In this document: piece by piece, positions 36,358-48,800 of the stretch
How the letters are laid out: every line of letters begins with the position of its first letter
Numbering within the stretch: the stretch's first letter is position 1
NCBI GenBank assembly: GCA_027405735.1
Contig: JAPEHQ010000004.1
Span: 2,542,001 to 2,606,000 of the forward strand
DNA: 64,000 nucleotides
From: Mucor racemosus
Taxonomy: Eukaryota > Mucoromycota > Mucoromycetes > Mucorales > Mucoraceae
Direction of reading: 5' to 3'
Notes under the pieces: generated by a model
Told to the model about the DNA's origin: nothing
The model's input: the letters and a program-made list of their open reading frames with translations, nothing else
Databases searched by the model: none
Program-made: the position numbers and the translations under genes

Positions 36358-38360
36358 AGAGTAAAACAAAACTTAATGTAAATTACCTCTAGCGCAATAA
36401 TTATAAAGACTATATTATCATCAAATAAACTACCACACAATATTAACATGTATAAATATTTAAAGTAAAAAGCTTCAATCAAGTGAGTACAGCATCTGTC
36501 GATCTGATTATCTTAGTTATATCGTTAATATAATATCAGAAGGAAAGGATTATCGTTTATTATTACAAAGCAAAATATTATTTTAAATACTAATTTACAG
36601 TCACTGATCCTTCTATGCGTTAACCTTTTTAGTGAGGCGTTTTACGACCTTCTTGGGCTTAAACACCCGTTTCATATTTCTATTGAGTCTCTTAATGAAA
36701 CCAGGCACATCGAGATCTTGGACAATGACACATCGTAAATTCCTGAAAAAGTTCTCAAGTATTATAAAATCTCTTATTTTTAAGACTTACAAGGCTTATA
36801 AGCGGAATATTAATTTAGAAAATTATTTTTGTCCAGATCATCAATTTTGAGATTTTTTAATTTTTTTTTCTGGCTTTGCAAATCTAGAGTTAATTATACA
36901 ACCAATCATAAAAACAAAAAATATACGCATATACAAAATTTAGCGCTCTATCTGCTCAATAAAAAATAACAAACATTTTTATTGCAAAATATCACATGAA
37001 AATTCTTTAATCAAAAAACCGTTTTTGGGCCAAAAGTACAAAGTTTCATTACTTAACATTTAATATTAAGCTTTTATAAAATGTGTATTAGCTATGGGTA
37101 CAATTTTCTCTCACAATGTAGTATATTTAAACGTTGATCTTAGTATCAAAATTTGATTTTTCTGATTTTTGATCAAAATCATGTGTGTTGGTAAGGATAA
37201 AATGAGCCCCGAAAATGTCCGCTATAAAGTCTGAATTTTCAGACCGTATGTGGTTAAATATAAGAAAAGTTCAAAAAGAACCGCCTTTTTATTTAAAATT
37301 TAGATATATACCATAGTATAAGATACTTAGCCATTCAACCTTGCTATGCTCAATTACGGTGTTGCTCTACGGGCTCGCTTTTGCGATTTTTTAATGAATG
37401 TATGGTATTACAGAGGGGTTTTCTGGAAGAAAAATGCATGTTTTTATGATAAGAGATATTGCCTATTTTGTTTTGTTTGTGGTTCATGCGCTGTAATGCT
37501 GCTTTTAAATTGGTTGAAATGAGCAATTTAGCAGGATCTTAATTGCGCTAAATAATGTAAAGCCTTGAAGATCCTTTTCTACGTGTGTTGTTTCTCTCTT
37601 TTTTTCATATTCCAAGGATATTATTCATCACCGTTTGATAAGGTATATCAGACTATTATCAAACAGGTATTCTTTTCTTTTATCTGAATACGCATGCTAA
37701 CATAAGGGGCTAATGTTTTTAATAAGGTAGCAGTCTATATTAGAGGCTGATATTTTCATTTAATTGCATTCTAAGATCAAATATCATTATTTACTATTAC
37801 TGTATTTTTGGACGTATTTCTTGATTACCAGATCAAATCGAAGGCAATAATATTTATATCTACTCAGTGAAAAGCTAGAACTGGCTACAAACTCACGAAA
37901 TGTTCCAGAAAGTGATAAAATTTCAAATGATATAGAAACAAAAATAAAAAAAGAATAATCTAATGTTTTGTATAATAACCATAGTTTTGGTCGTAACTAT
38001 ACTTGAAAACAAATCTTTTTACAGTTGACAATAATCGTAAACTAAAATAGTAAGTTGAAAGGAGGTTAATTTGTTTAACTTTTATGTTGGATAAAGTAAC
38101 ATTTATGAGAGTTTATGAGTACATACAATCGTATTTATAGAAAGAATAATAATAAATAAAGACTAGTAGCATTTATCATGGAGAACGTAGGCTTTATTAC
38201 TGGAAAAACTAATGGTAAAAGAAAGAGCCAAGAGCTTCTAGATTTTGGTTTGAAAGAGTATTTATAAGAATTACATTTCAATATGAGTTAGAAAGGGAAT
38301 TGGCTTCAGAATTGGCTGTCTAATATCCTCGAAAACCGACAACCATCACCAAAGTACACC

Positions 38361-38520
38361 TATAGTTTGCAGCACATCTTTATTAAAAACAATTTAAATA
38401 CAATCTCTATGAATATCAATCCAAGTAATCTGGCACTCTTCATGAATATAGACATAAATAAGTACTACAAATATCTCGGATACCAGCTTCCATGGGTTAT
38501 TATGCATTCGGCAAGTTTGA
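38361..38520 (+). repeat. Direct repeat flanking copy 3, right member
   Basis: Partner of 33968-34125. It contains NPSNLALFM...KYLGYQLPW in one frame; the left member gives NPSKL and CFGYQLPFDIVH with breaks, hinting that both derive from an old coding sequence. A shorter third similarity lies near 38950-38985. Confidence 0.65.
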
Positions 38521-39565
38521 ACAACAAGTTGGTTACCTGCTATTTACGAATACTAAGGTCAGTAAGCTCACCAGCTCTCACCGAATATGGATCCAAATAA
38601 ACTCCCATTGCAATAGCAGGCACTTTTAATGTTGATCAATAGAATTATAAAAGATTTAGCCTCCATGAGTTGCTGTGGAAATGGAGAAATGAAAACTCGT
38701 ACGTGTTCAACTTATTTTGTATCATCAATTGTTTCAGATATTCTTTGAAAATTTTTATAAAATCAAATAATGGTTCGAAATTAAATTTTGAAGTTACAAT
38801 TAATGCGTAATAAGTATACAAATGATATATCTTGATTTCATTATCTAACAGCTGTTTTTGAAGGAGTTTAGCACCAGTTTCGAAATAAAACCTCCCTTTC
38901 TCTGCTTGAAAGAAATTTAGCAACTGAAAAAATATTTGCAATCAACGAATAATATTGATCCAAATGGGCTGCACGTTTCAAATACTGTATATACTACAGC
39001 CGTAACAGTATCCAAAGCTATAATTTTAGCATCCTATTGTTTTAGTTATGGATTTCTGATGGAGTATGGAGTATATAATTGATTTATAAAGCTAGCTGTA
39101 AGTCAGATTATTGCCTCAAAACATACCTCGGAATAATGGTGTTTATCAGATCGACGAGTTCAAAGCTGAAACGCCGCATAATTCATAAATCATTGTGCGA
39201 ATTTAGTGTAAATTTTCCTTTGAACACTAAATTACGCGAAAATGGTGATGTATTTTAATAAAAATATTTGCAATCATCTCGCACTATAACGACATGGTGT
39301 AAATTGGTGTAAAAATGTATTTACAACATCTGAACTATACGCCATTTGCACGATTCCGCCGTGTTTATATCATTTTACTCTACTTCTTCCTCAAACTAGC
39401 TAAAAAGCAATACATATATTATTATAATCATCAAAAATATTATATCCCATTTATTTTAATATGAGAATGTTTATTTTTCTTTATTTTTTTTTGTTCAAGG
39501 AAATCATATAAAAAGATATATGTAAATGAGAGAGAGAGAGAGAGAGAGGAGAAAAGACAAGTTTA
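38521..39565. other. Spacer downstream of SS18-like gene
   Basis: A 98-codon minus-strand frame at 38645-38941 has no recognisable features. A 9-bp stem inverted repeat lies at 39201-39232 (ATTTAGTGT / ACACTAAAT). An (AG)n run at about 39528-39548 abuts the 3' end of the next gene. Confidence 0.45.
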
Positions 39566-41052
39566 TTATTGATTTTGCTGATTTTGTTGTTGCTGTTGTT
39601 GTTGAAGCCTTTGCATCATCATCATGACATTGGAGTAATTATTAGGATCCTCGTTATTAGTTGGGCCTTGTTGCTGATTATACATGCTATTCATAATATT
39701 AGCGGGATTCATCAACATATTATTAGGATTCATCATGCCACTAGCAGCCAACACATCATTAGGATTCATTTGCTGAGGTTGTTGTTGTTGTTGGGGCTGT
39801 TGCTGCTGAGGCTGTTGTTGCATATTGGGAGAATCTATATTTTGCTGAAGAGGACTAAATCCATTATTACCATTATTATTTGTAGGTGAAGACATGTTTA
39901 ATCCCATATTAGCCATCATTTGTTGTTGTCTCATTTGTTGTTGTTGTTGTTGCATCAAACTTTGTGTATGTTGAGCTTGTCTTAACATCATTTGTGGATC
40001 CATATTGGCATTAGATGGTATTCCATTGCGATTAGTATTCATGGGAGTATTGGCACTTATGGGCGTGCTAACATTACTGCTGCTGGCGCTATTATTAGCA
40101 CTAGATTTACCAGTATTTCTCAAGAATTGTTGCTGTTGTTGTTGACGCATTGCAGCAGCTTGTTGACGGAGCAATTGCTGTTGTTGCATTTGTAGTTGTT
40201 GCTGTTGTGAAGGAGTACCACGTAAAGATGGGGGCGACATTTGTTGTTGTAATTGCTGTTGTTGTTGAGGAGGAGGTAATTGCTGTTGAGGCTGTTGAGT
40301 TTGTTGTTGAGAAGAAGCTGAATATGGAGATTCTGACTTTTTACGTTGATTTATATCTTGCATATTGAATAATCCTTGTGCTGTAGCTAATATCTCATGG
40401 ATTTTCTTTCCAATTTCTGATTTTGCTGGAGGTAAAGGTGAAAGATCAGGAGGAGATGGTGCTTTATATTCCTAATAAAAAGATAATTTTAGATTGATCA
40501 TTCTAAAATATTCAAATGAAAAAACTAACCTCTCCAGGTTTAACCATCGATATATCAGCCATTGTAGCAAGATATGTTAGGTTTGATTGTAGCTTAGCTT
40601 GGTATCTATAAATTTCGTTCAATTAATAACGCTAATTCCAAATAATCCTCTCTTTCAAACTTACATTGGTAGATTTGGTTCCAGACTTGTTCCAGCACGT
40701 TGGCTCTCAATGCATAAACGAATCAATTCTATATTTAATGCTAAAATCTATACGGATAAATTACATTGTCAATTCACGCAACACGAATAAAATGCATAAT
40801 TCTTTACTTACAATTTCAACTCGTTTTGTATTTACATCTGCATCTGCGGCTGTAGCAATATTTGTTGAAGGTACCATTGCCGCAGGTAATCGTTTAAGCT
40901 CATTTATATCAACATTAGAAGGGCCAGCTGCTATTGCCGAGATAGGTATTTCTGCATGAGGCGACATTGAGTTGGATGACACAGTACCCATCATAGGGGG
41001 CTGATGTTGTTGCTGTTGCTGTTGCTGTTGCTGTTGTTGCTGCTGCTGCTGC

Positions 41053-41138
<86 letters not shown>

Positions 41139-41306
41139 TTGTTGCTGTTGTTGCTGTTGAAATTGCTGTTGTTTTCTTAATAACTGTTGTTGTTGCATCA
41201 TATTAAATTGCCTTTGCTGTTCATCCATTCTTTGTTGCATTCCCATTGCTTGTTGAGGTGCTGTGGGCTTATTACCCCAAGCTTGTTGTGGTTGTCTAAA
41301 AGGCTG

Positions 41307-41337
<31 letters not shown>

Positions 41338-41774
41338 TGTTGTTGTTGTTGCAGTATTTGTTGCTGTAACATTTGCTGTTGAGGATTAGACATCATTGGA
41401 CTTTGCTGTCTTTGCTGAGGACTATTCATACCCATTGAAGTAACAGCCGGAGAACCTATAATAGAAGGATTTGAACTTCCAGGACTGAAAGGTGATTGCT
41501 GTTGTTGTTGTTGTGGGTTTCCGCCATACATTTGTCTCTTAGCAATCATATTTGCCATTAATGCAGCATTATTTTGAGGATCGAATTGAGGTTGTTGTTG
41601 CTGCTGTGGACTTGCACTTGCATTGCTTGCTCCTCCATCGATCTTTTGAGGGGAGAAGCCACCAACAGCAGATTGAACTTCAGGTGGCAGACTTGCCATA
41701 AAGTTTTGCTGTTGTCCATAAGCATTTTGTAAATATGGATTATTTTGATTACCTTGATTCATGTAAGGATTCAT
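39566..41774 (-). CDS. SS18/SSXT-type glutamine-rich coactivator
   Basis: Four exons (40812-41774, 40675-40747, 40530-40615, 39566-40471; introns 58-64 nt) join into 675 residues. The middle, encoded across three exons, is an SSXT domain: ILALNIELIRLCIESQRAG, then YQAKLQSNLTYLATMAD. This matches the SS18 N-terminal homology region (LI..I.E.Q..G......YQ..L..NL.YLA..AD), which binds the SWI/SNF ATPase core. It is followed by a Pro-rich stretch (YKAPSPPDLSPLPP) and KIHEILATAQGLF. Both flanks are Gln/Asn/Met-rich, including one Gln run of about 50 residues and several of 6-14. In animal SS18 the SSXT domain is N-terminal, so the long Gln-rich extension before it is unusual. Nuclear chromatin-remodelling role inferred. 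A Med15-like reading was considered, but the SSXT match is better. Confidence 0.82.
41005..41160. repeat. Long CAG/CAA (poly-Gln) trinucleotide tract
   Basis: An uninterrupted run of CTG/TTG on the plus strand encodes about 50 consecutive Gln in the SS18-like protein. Mixed CAA and CAG codons will limit, but not remove, length instability. Confidence 0.9.
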
Positions 41775-42103
41775 TATTATATGCGTATTTTTTTCAGTCT
41801 TTTGGTTTTGGCAGGTCCCTTAATGTTTTATCTGATAAAAAATGGATATGTATGAATGGTCAATGTCTATTTTCAAATAAAAAGAGAGAAAAGGATTTTT
41901 TTTTCGCCTAGATTGGCCCCTTTTATGACCAATCATATAAGCATTAGGCGCGACATTCTGATTGAAATGATTGTTATACTAGTCACGAAAAAAACTACGT
42001 ACGCTATACAAATGTCGACCTGTCAAGCCAGATGTTAGCCTCAAAATATAATAGATATGTAAAAGAATTAGTTATTTGGAGCGACGCTAGATCTCGGAAG
42101 TTT

Positions 42104-42117
42104 GTTGCCATGGTAAC
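42104..42117. promoter_or_regulatory. RFX X-box GTTGCCATGGTAAC
   Basis: A 14-bp near-perfect palindrome fitting the RFX X-box consensus, about 330 bp upstream of the SS18-like start codon. A half-site-like GGTTGTC lies 15 bp further out. It parallels the perfect palindrome at 3792-3809. Confidence 0.55.
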
Positions 42118-43088
42118 AGGTTTTTGGTACCTGGTTGTCAAGGGAAATCTCAAACCTGTGCCTAGTTAGTATGAAAATAAAAAAATGATTAATTGTAATG
42201 CTGGCTTTTCTAAATGCAACTTTCGACACAGAAGTTTTGCTAATATTCTTGTATTTTAAATATGTTTAACCGGTTATAATATGTAATTTTGAGCTTTATT
42301 TCCAATTACTGATACAAGAAAAGTGGAAAGAAGAAGAGTATCCGAATTCCAGGCATTTCAAAACTTTGAGAGGTAGTAAACAAAGATTAATGTAACATTT
42401 TTTGCACAGATCAAGTACTTTTTATAAGATCAGATATCAAGATCGCATTGCTATCGTCACTAAATGTTAGCTATGTGTGATAAATGTAATCCAAAAAAAA
42501 AAACAAATACATTGTTGTGGTGATTGGTTTAATTCCTCCACCATTAGTAAAAAGCTTTTGGAGTATACATTGCAAATGTACAAGTGGCAAATATGTTTAG
42601 ATAGAAGATTTAATTTTGCTGTTTAGAACAAGCACACTTTTTAGGTGTACATCTACATCCATCAACCTGTCAAAATATGAACGTTACAGTTTGAGCTGAT
42701 TTCTCATATTTTCTTCTATTTGCTATTTGGTATTATTATACCTCATTTGGAACATCAGGCAACCTAGGATTTCACATTGAAAGAGCGCATGAGTTACAAA
42801 AAGCGGGTAAAGAAGGAGAAATCCCCCATTTATAAGGAAGTCTTACAGAGATTTGGGATAATTTTTTTCATTTTTCTTGTTCTTTTTATTTGCCTTTTTT
42901 TATATCATTTTAAGGATTTTTTTTACTCTATAAAATCAGACAAAAATAGACTATTCTCTGTCATAAAACGTAAAATATCATCATTTGGTGTATTGGCGAT
43001 TTTTTTTTACACATATAGAATTCGGAAAAGCAGACAGAAAATAAGATTAAATTCAACATTTCATAAATATCCAACATTTACAAACAAA
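42118..43088. other. Divergent spacer between SS18-like gene and transporter
   Basis: Contains a short Cys-rich minus-strand exon candidate (42610-42666, reading GCRCTPKKCACSK before a stop), preceded by a plausible 75-nt intron (42667-42741), but no start codon could be linked to it. The T-rich stretch at 42860-43060 is probably the transporter promoter/5' leader. A hydrophobic open frame through it is rejected as coding. Confidence 0.45.
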
Positions 43089-45056
43089 ATGAGTTTACGC
43101 AATAACATTGAAAAGAGCAAATCCAAAGAAGAATGCGATCCCAAAACTATCATTGATCCTCATGAAGAATTATTCGAGCCACATGAAGAAATCTCGGATT
43201 CATCCGAAATTACCGGGAAAGCCACACCTTTTGTTTACATGCTTGTCATGACTGTATGTGTTGGTGGTTTTTTAGCAGGTTACGATACCGGTGGTATGTA
43301 AGAAAATGTGATAATTTATAAATATACACTCACATTATATTCAGTTATTTCGGGTGCTTTAACTCTACTCCAAAACGATTTCAACATGAGTAACACTGAA
43401 AAAGAACTAGTTGTAGGTGGTACTACATTTGGTGCCATTTTTGGTGGTTTCTTTTCAGGTCTGGTAAGTTTATTGTGCTTGTGTGTGTGTGTGTGTGTGT
43501 GTTTGTAAACAAGATCTAACTTTAAATTATTTTGCTACATCAAACAGCTTACTGATAGATTCGGAAGAAAGGTTTGTGCGACAATAATGAGAAACCAAAT
43601 AAAATTGTATACTAAATGTATACAAAATTTGATAGATTTTAGTCATTGTATCATCAGCTATCTTTATTGCTGGTGCTTTAATTCTTGCTTTAGCTCCCAA
43701 CTATGGTGTTCTTTTATTTGGAAGAGTCGTAGTTGGTCTTGCTGTTGGTATTGCTTCCATGATTGTTCCAGTGTACGTTAGTGAATTGTCACCTAAACAT
43801 TTGAGAGGTAGATTAAATACTTTGAATACCCTTGTTCTTACATTTGGTCAAGTATTTGCTTATGCTATGAATATTGCTCTTGCTAAAGTACCAGATGGTT
43901 GGCGTTATATGTTTGGTATTGCTGGTATCCCCGCTCTCTTTCAGTTTTGTGTAATGCCTTTCCTTCCGGAATCTCCTCGCCGACTGATTGCTATTGGTAA
44001 ATTCGATGAAGCAAGAAGTGCTTACCGTAAAGTTTATGGTGATTCTGTAACTGAAGTTTTCATTGAAAGAGAAATCAAAATGATTGATGATGATATCCAT
44101 GCTTGTCGATCTGGTTCATTCAAAGATTTCTTGCATAGAGATAACTTTATGCCTTTAATTATTGGTAAGAAAGACCAATATTTATGACTAAAATGTATTC
44201 TAATCCCATTGCAAATTTAGCCTGTATATTACAAGCTGCTCAACAATTGTCAGGTTTCAATGCAGCCATGTATTACGCTGCTACTATTTTACAAATGGCA
44301 GGTTTTAGAGATAGCCAAGGTTCTACCAGTGTTGCTATTATTGTTGCTGCTACCAACATGGTATTTACTGCTATTGCTATTTCGGTCATTGATAAGGTTG
44401 GTCGTAGAAAGATGCTTCTTATTACCATGCTGGTTATGATCGGCGGCTTAATTGCTCTTGGCGCTACATTTGCAGCACAACAAGGTTTTATTACACAACA
44501 ACCAACTTGCGCTGGTTATGTTACTCACTGTGCTCGTTGTGTGCTCGATGATAATTGCGGATGGTCTATTTCTCAAGATACATGTATTGCTAAGGTAGCT
44601 CATCTTGATGATATTCTTCAAACTGCTTCAGGTTGCCCTTCTGAATCTAAGGATAAGGCCATTACTGGTGTCTTGTTGACCTTTTTGATTGTTTATGTTG
44701 CTAGTTATGCCCTTGGTCTTGGTTATATCCCCTGGTTGGCTCAATCTGAAATGTTTTCTATGTCTATTCGTGGTAAAGCAAATGGTGTTGCTACTGCTGT
44801 TAATTGGATTTGTAATTTGATTATTTCTACAACCTTTTTATCAATGACAGAAGCAATGACAACTGCTGGTACATTTTGGTTTTACGCCGGTCTTTCCATT
44901 GTGTTGTGGGGTCTATTGCTTAAATTAATGCCAGAGGTTTGCATTTTCTTTATTTTTTTTTGTTTGTACATGCTTGTTTATTAATAACTCTTTCTTTTTA
45001 CTTAGACATCTGGCAAAACACTCGAAGAAATTCATGAATATTTCCTTAAAATTTAG
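43089..45056 (+). CDS. MFS sugar/myo-inositol-type transporter with Cys-rich loop
   Basis: Six exons (43089-43293, 43345-43463, 43548-43571, 43636-44164, 44221-44936, 45006-45056) give 547 residues with twelve predicted membrane spans. Signatures: GGFLAGYDTGVISGAL in TM1, LTDRFGRK between TM2 and TM3, VPVYVSELSPKHLRGR, PESPRRL, QQLSGFNAAMYYAATIL and DKVGRRKMLL. This is the sugar-porter family, closest in pattern to H+/myo-inositol transporters (Itr1/HMIT/INT). Between TM9 and TM10 there is a long loop with seven Cys (CAGYVTHCARCVLDDNCGW and on), like the PSI-type loop of plant and animal inositol transporters and not usual in yeast Itr1. The start at MSLRNN is chosen because the upstream frame is T-rich and gives an unnatural hydrophobic leader. 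The tiny 24-nt exon 3 is needed for the DRFGRK motif. Substrate is inferred. Confidence 0.88.
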
Positions 45057-45311
45057 AAAAAATTATATACATTTATCTTTCTCAATTACGTCGTTCTTTT
45101 CTCTCTTTTTTTTTTATTCCATAATGTAATCTTAATATTTCCTTTCGTACAATAATAATTAATTTAATCCTTGGTTTATAAATAAACTATTCATTTTTAA
45201 TAATGCTTTTAAACTCAAAACTAATGCTAAGCTTGCCAAACTTTTCCCCAGCGACATCTTTATATGTCAATATATTTTCGTTAGTCATAATCAACCCCTT
45301 TTGAAAACCAC

Positions 45312-45881
45312 CTAATCTCGCATAGCAGCAATGCCGCCAGCCCTTCCGCTCTTCATTTTACGAAGGCCAGAGGTTAATTTTGAGATTCCAGTGTTGAATT
45401 GGCTGGGTCTGGATGCATAAGGCTGCTATCTTACCTGCAGAATAGTGGTGCTCGCACCAACTAGGGCAATTGATAATGCCGAAAGCGCAACTCTGGCTTT
45501 TCTTGCTTGCCTATGTTTGTGAAGAGAGCAATCAACTTTTTTGTACACTTGATTACTTTTCTGTGTATAATGTAATTTGAAAATGGATGTCTTTGTTCCT
45601 GAGCTGGTTTTTCTGTCATCAAGTATCCCAAAATCGGCCTTCAGTCTCAACAGTTACGATAATCTCTGTTTATTTACTTCAGAATAAGCAAGAAGAAGAA
45701 GAAGAAGGAAAGGCAAATCTTTTTTTTTTTTTTTTGCGAGCAAAAGCACTGCAAAGTTTATGAAGCATCTCCAAATCTCTATTTTGCATCGACCTTCTGA
45801 GTCAACTTTTGGAAGAAAGGATATATTTCTTGACCGCTTGAAGCAAAAAATGATTCGAAAAAGTAGCGTTGAGCAACACAT
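45312..45881 (-). pseudogene. Protein-like frame with two in-frame stops, unrecognised
   Basis: One minus-strand frame runs from 45881 to 45312 broken only by TAA at 45654-45656 and TAG at 45426-45428. The middle part reads KHRQARKARVALSALSIALV and the last part SKLTSGLRKMKSGRAGGIAA then MRD before a TAG stop. Composition of the last two parts looks coding. It may be a decayed gene, or a real short gene with an intron I could not place. It lies tail-to-tail with the transporter, about 255 bp away. Confidence 0.3.
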
Positions 45882-48800
45882 TTTTCACAATTCAATGAAG
45901 CACTACACTGTTTTATCCAAACTATAACCTATTTGACTGATATTGATATATAACTGCATTCTTTCCACATTTAACGGAGTTTAAGTCCTTTAAATGATGG
46001 TTGGAGATTGTTATTTTGTCGATTTACCATTTCTGAAAAAATTTGAATATTAAAGGATTTTTAAAGCACAAACATCATAATTATTTTCAAAACAACTATT
46101 AATTTAAAAAGTATAAATTTGTATTTTCTATTAAATTATATTTTTTTTAAAAAATATTTTTCACCAAAAATCTTTCGAAAATCATTTAAATGTCAATTTT
46201 CAGTTTTTGGAAGAATAGTCAAAATACTTTGCATATAATCTCCAAACAAAGTTTTTCGGATGATATATTACCTAATTACGAACAATCTTTATAACTATAT
46301 ATCTTAGTAGAAATTTTCGATTTTGAGGCGAAAAATTAAATTTTGTCTGTTTTAAAATTTTTCCCTTATGGTACCTCGTCCGAATTTGATGAACAATAAA
46401 AAATTGAAAATTCTGTAAAATGATAATATATTGAATCTATTAATTGAGAGAATCAGAAAGGTACAAAAACCTGGAAAATGACGCCATTTAAAATGCATAT
46501 TTTGGTGAAACATGGCTATCCGGGAGCTTGTTTCCCGAGATGTATTTACTTTATTTGTATACTACATCTCTATATGGATGTAAGGAACTCTGGACTATTA
46601 TATACTAATAATAGCTTCGTTATCTTGAATGAAGCTCTAAAAATTTGGCGAATGATTAGTGTAGTTTTCCTGGAGGTAGTATATTACTGAAAGTAATCAA
46701 TTACAGTTTATTTTTATGTAATTTATTTATAAAAAAGAAATTAAGCTAGATTTCCATATAAAACTCAATATCTTAGAACTACAGGAGTGAATGGCACTGG
46801 TCCTCGTCAATCATTTGGAAAATGTTATTTCGGGCAGTGATCAATATCGCAGTAGGAGAAATTGGAACTTAATCAAATACAACCCGCATGTGAGCGAGCC
46901 GGAGTTGAGGCAATGTTATTATGAGGATCTTATATAGACTTATACCTTGAAGTTGGCAACATCAAATGTTAGAGAAGTCTAGTGATAAAAGAGCCTCTTG
47001 AATATTGAAAACTGGGCTAATTAGCCATAAAAATTCAAACATGACGCCTTACCAAACTTTTTCCTTGGAGGGACAAAGAAACAGTAAATGGCCAGAGGAA
47101 TCTCTGATTTCACAGCAAACTGGCAGAGAGGTAAATCAAAAATAAATGGCATAAAAAATATAATAGAGCTCGATGTGAAATACATTGATTAGTTAACTTG
47201 TAGACCACATTTCTTTGAATACCATAGTTGTTTTGAATGTCTAATTCTACTGAAAGAAGATAGTTCGGTTCAAACACCGCTTTCATTATCCTCTTTTTTT
47301 AAACGAGTTTTAAGCCATTAATTTTGCATAAATATTAGAATTAAAAAATATTCTGATGGTAAAAATATAATGAATAATACTAAAATTAGGTTTTATAATT
47401 TTAATCTTGATTGAGTGAGTTGTGAAAATTCCATAAAGCTTAAGTTTAAATAAGCGGCAATATTATTGTTGCTGTTAAAAATAAATGGATCACGATTTAT
47501 GTACAAAAGCATAATACTATTCATGTCTGCCAATATTCTTTCAAAATCACACAAAAAAATAAACGGAAATTACCTACGAAAGTGCATAATAAACGCACAG
47601 ATCAGAATATAGATATGGAAGATTAGTTTAACCGAATAAGTCCCATAATGATCGAGGACCCTACAAAAAAAGTCGATCAATAAATTACCTTGCACCAATC
47701 TATATTTAATACATAACTTCCTTAAAACTTGCTTGAAGTTATTCTTAGATTAAAGTTTCAATCGTTCCAATACTTTGTATCTTTCTTATTTTCTTAATAA
47801 CTAAATCACGGGGAGGATAGAGCATCGTTCACTAATTTTGGATTTCAATATAGCCTTGTTGCTGCGGTATACATTTAATATGTATCGTAACTATCATTTT
47901 TTACCAGAAGAAGCGAGAGAAAACCTCACCAGATCTTTATTTCTAGTAAATCAATCTTTCAATTGTATAGATGTTTATTTCAAAGGTATAAAGAAAAACA
48001 AACAAAAGGATAATGTGATTATTTACATCTACCGCTCGTCCTTTTGTACATCCAAAATAAACTATTAAAACGACCTTTTTTTTTTTTTTTTTTTTTTTTT
48101 TGCAATTCATCTCGGCTTCCATTAATGTAAAATAGACTCGAGTGTTTTGTATACATACAAACAGCAATTATATTAAATAAACAGCAATGTAATGTTATAT
48201 AGAGTTTAATGTAATAAAACCCATGCTGTGCTACTAAAAATACTTTTTATGTTATATAACTTCCATTTTGATCTTTAGAGATCGATGTAGATGTTTTCTG
48301 TCTTTCCAAGAATACAATGCTCTTAATTTGGGGACATTTAAGCGTCAAAGAATTTAGATTGCTCTGCTGATTCGGCCATTTACAAATAAACAAAGTCTAA
48401 ATAACCTGTGTATATAGAAACGAATATATTGTATTATGGTCTATATATATAATAGTTTACCTGTACATCTATTAGTGTTGATCAACGCTTAATTTCAAAA
48501 GATTCTACATAAAATATTTACATTTGGATCAAAATTTCTAAAGCACTTTTGTACAATAAAATTCATCGCGTGATGGTAGAAATAAATCAATTTATACCCT
48601 CATGTCGTTCGGAAAACCCGATTGTATTCAGTCATAAGATGTTGAGAAAACCCAACCTTATTGTTGAGGGAAATAATACCATGACAACAAGGAGGACAAA
48701 AATATCACAGGTTCGAGTTTTTATTATTATTATTATTATTTTTTGATTCCTTTTTTCTTTTTTTGAAAGGAATGGTAAGATACTTTTTTCTTTTTAGTTT

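Larger units (their letters stand above)
34126..38110 (-). repeat. Repeat family copy 3, interrupted by two solo LTRs
   Basis: Collinear with about 29415-32290 in copy 2, same orientation, but clearly older (many substitutions and indels). It lacks the inner 2.4 kb of the arms. Two insertions split it: 34501-35029 and 35160-35506, both LTR-like with target duplications. The dynein-derived fragment is retained at 36178-36357. Confidence 0.85.

Noticed and set aside
39569..41369. Val/Leu/Ile-rich plus-strand frames opposite the SS18-like gene
   Set aside because: They are antisense readings of CAA/CAG repeats.
39566..41774. Identification of the Gln-rich gene as Mediator subunit Med15
   Set aside because: Gln-richness alone suggested it, but the spliced middle region matches SSXT/SS18 and no KIX domain was seen.
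42777..43088. In-frame upstream extension of the MFS transporter with hydrophobic leader
   Set aside because: It is a T-rich promoter-like sequence giving Phe/Leu/Ile runs. The family start fits MSLRNN at 43089 with an acidic cytosolic N-terminus.
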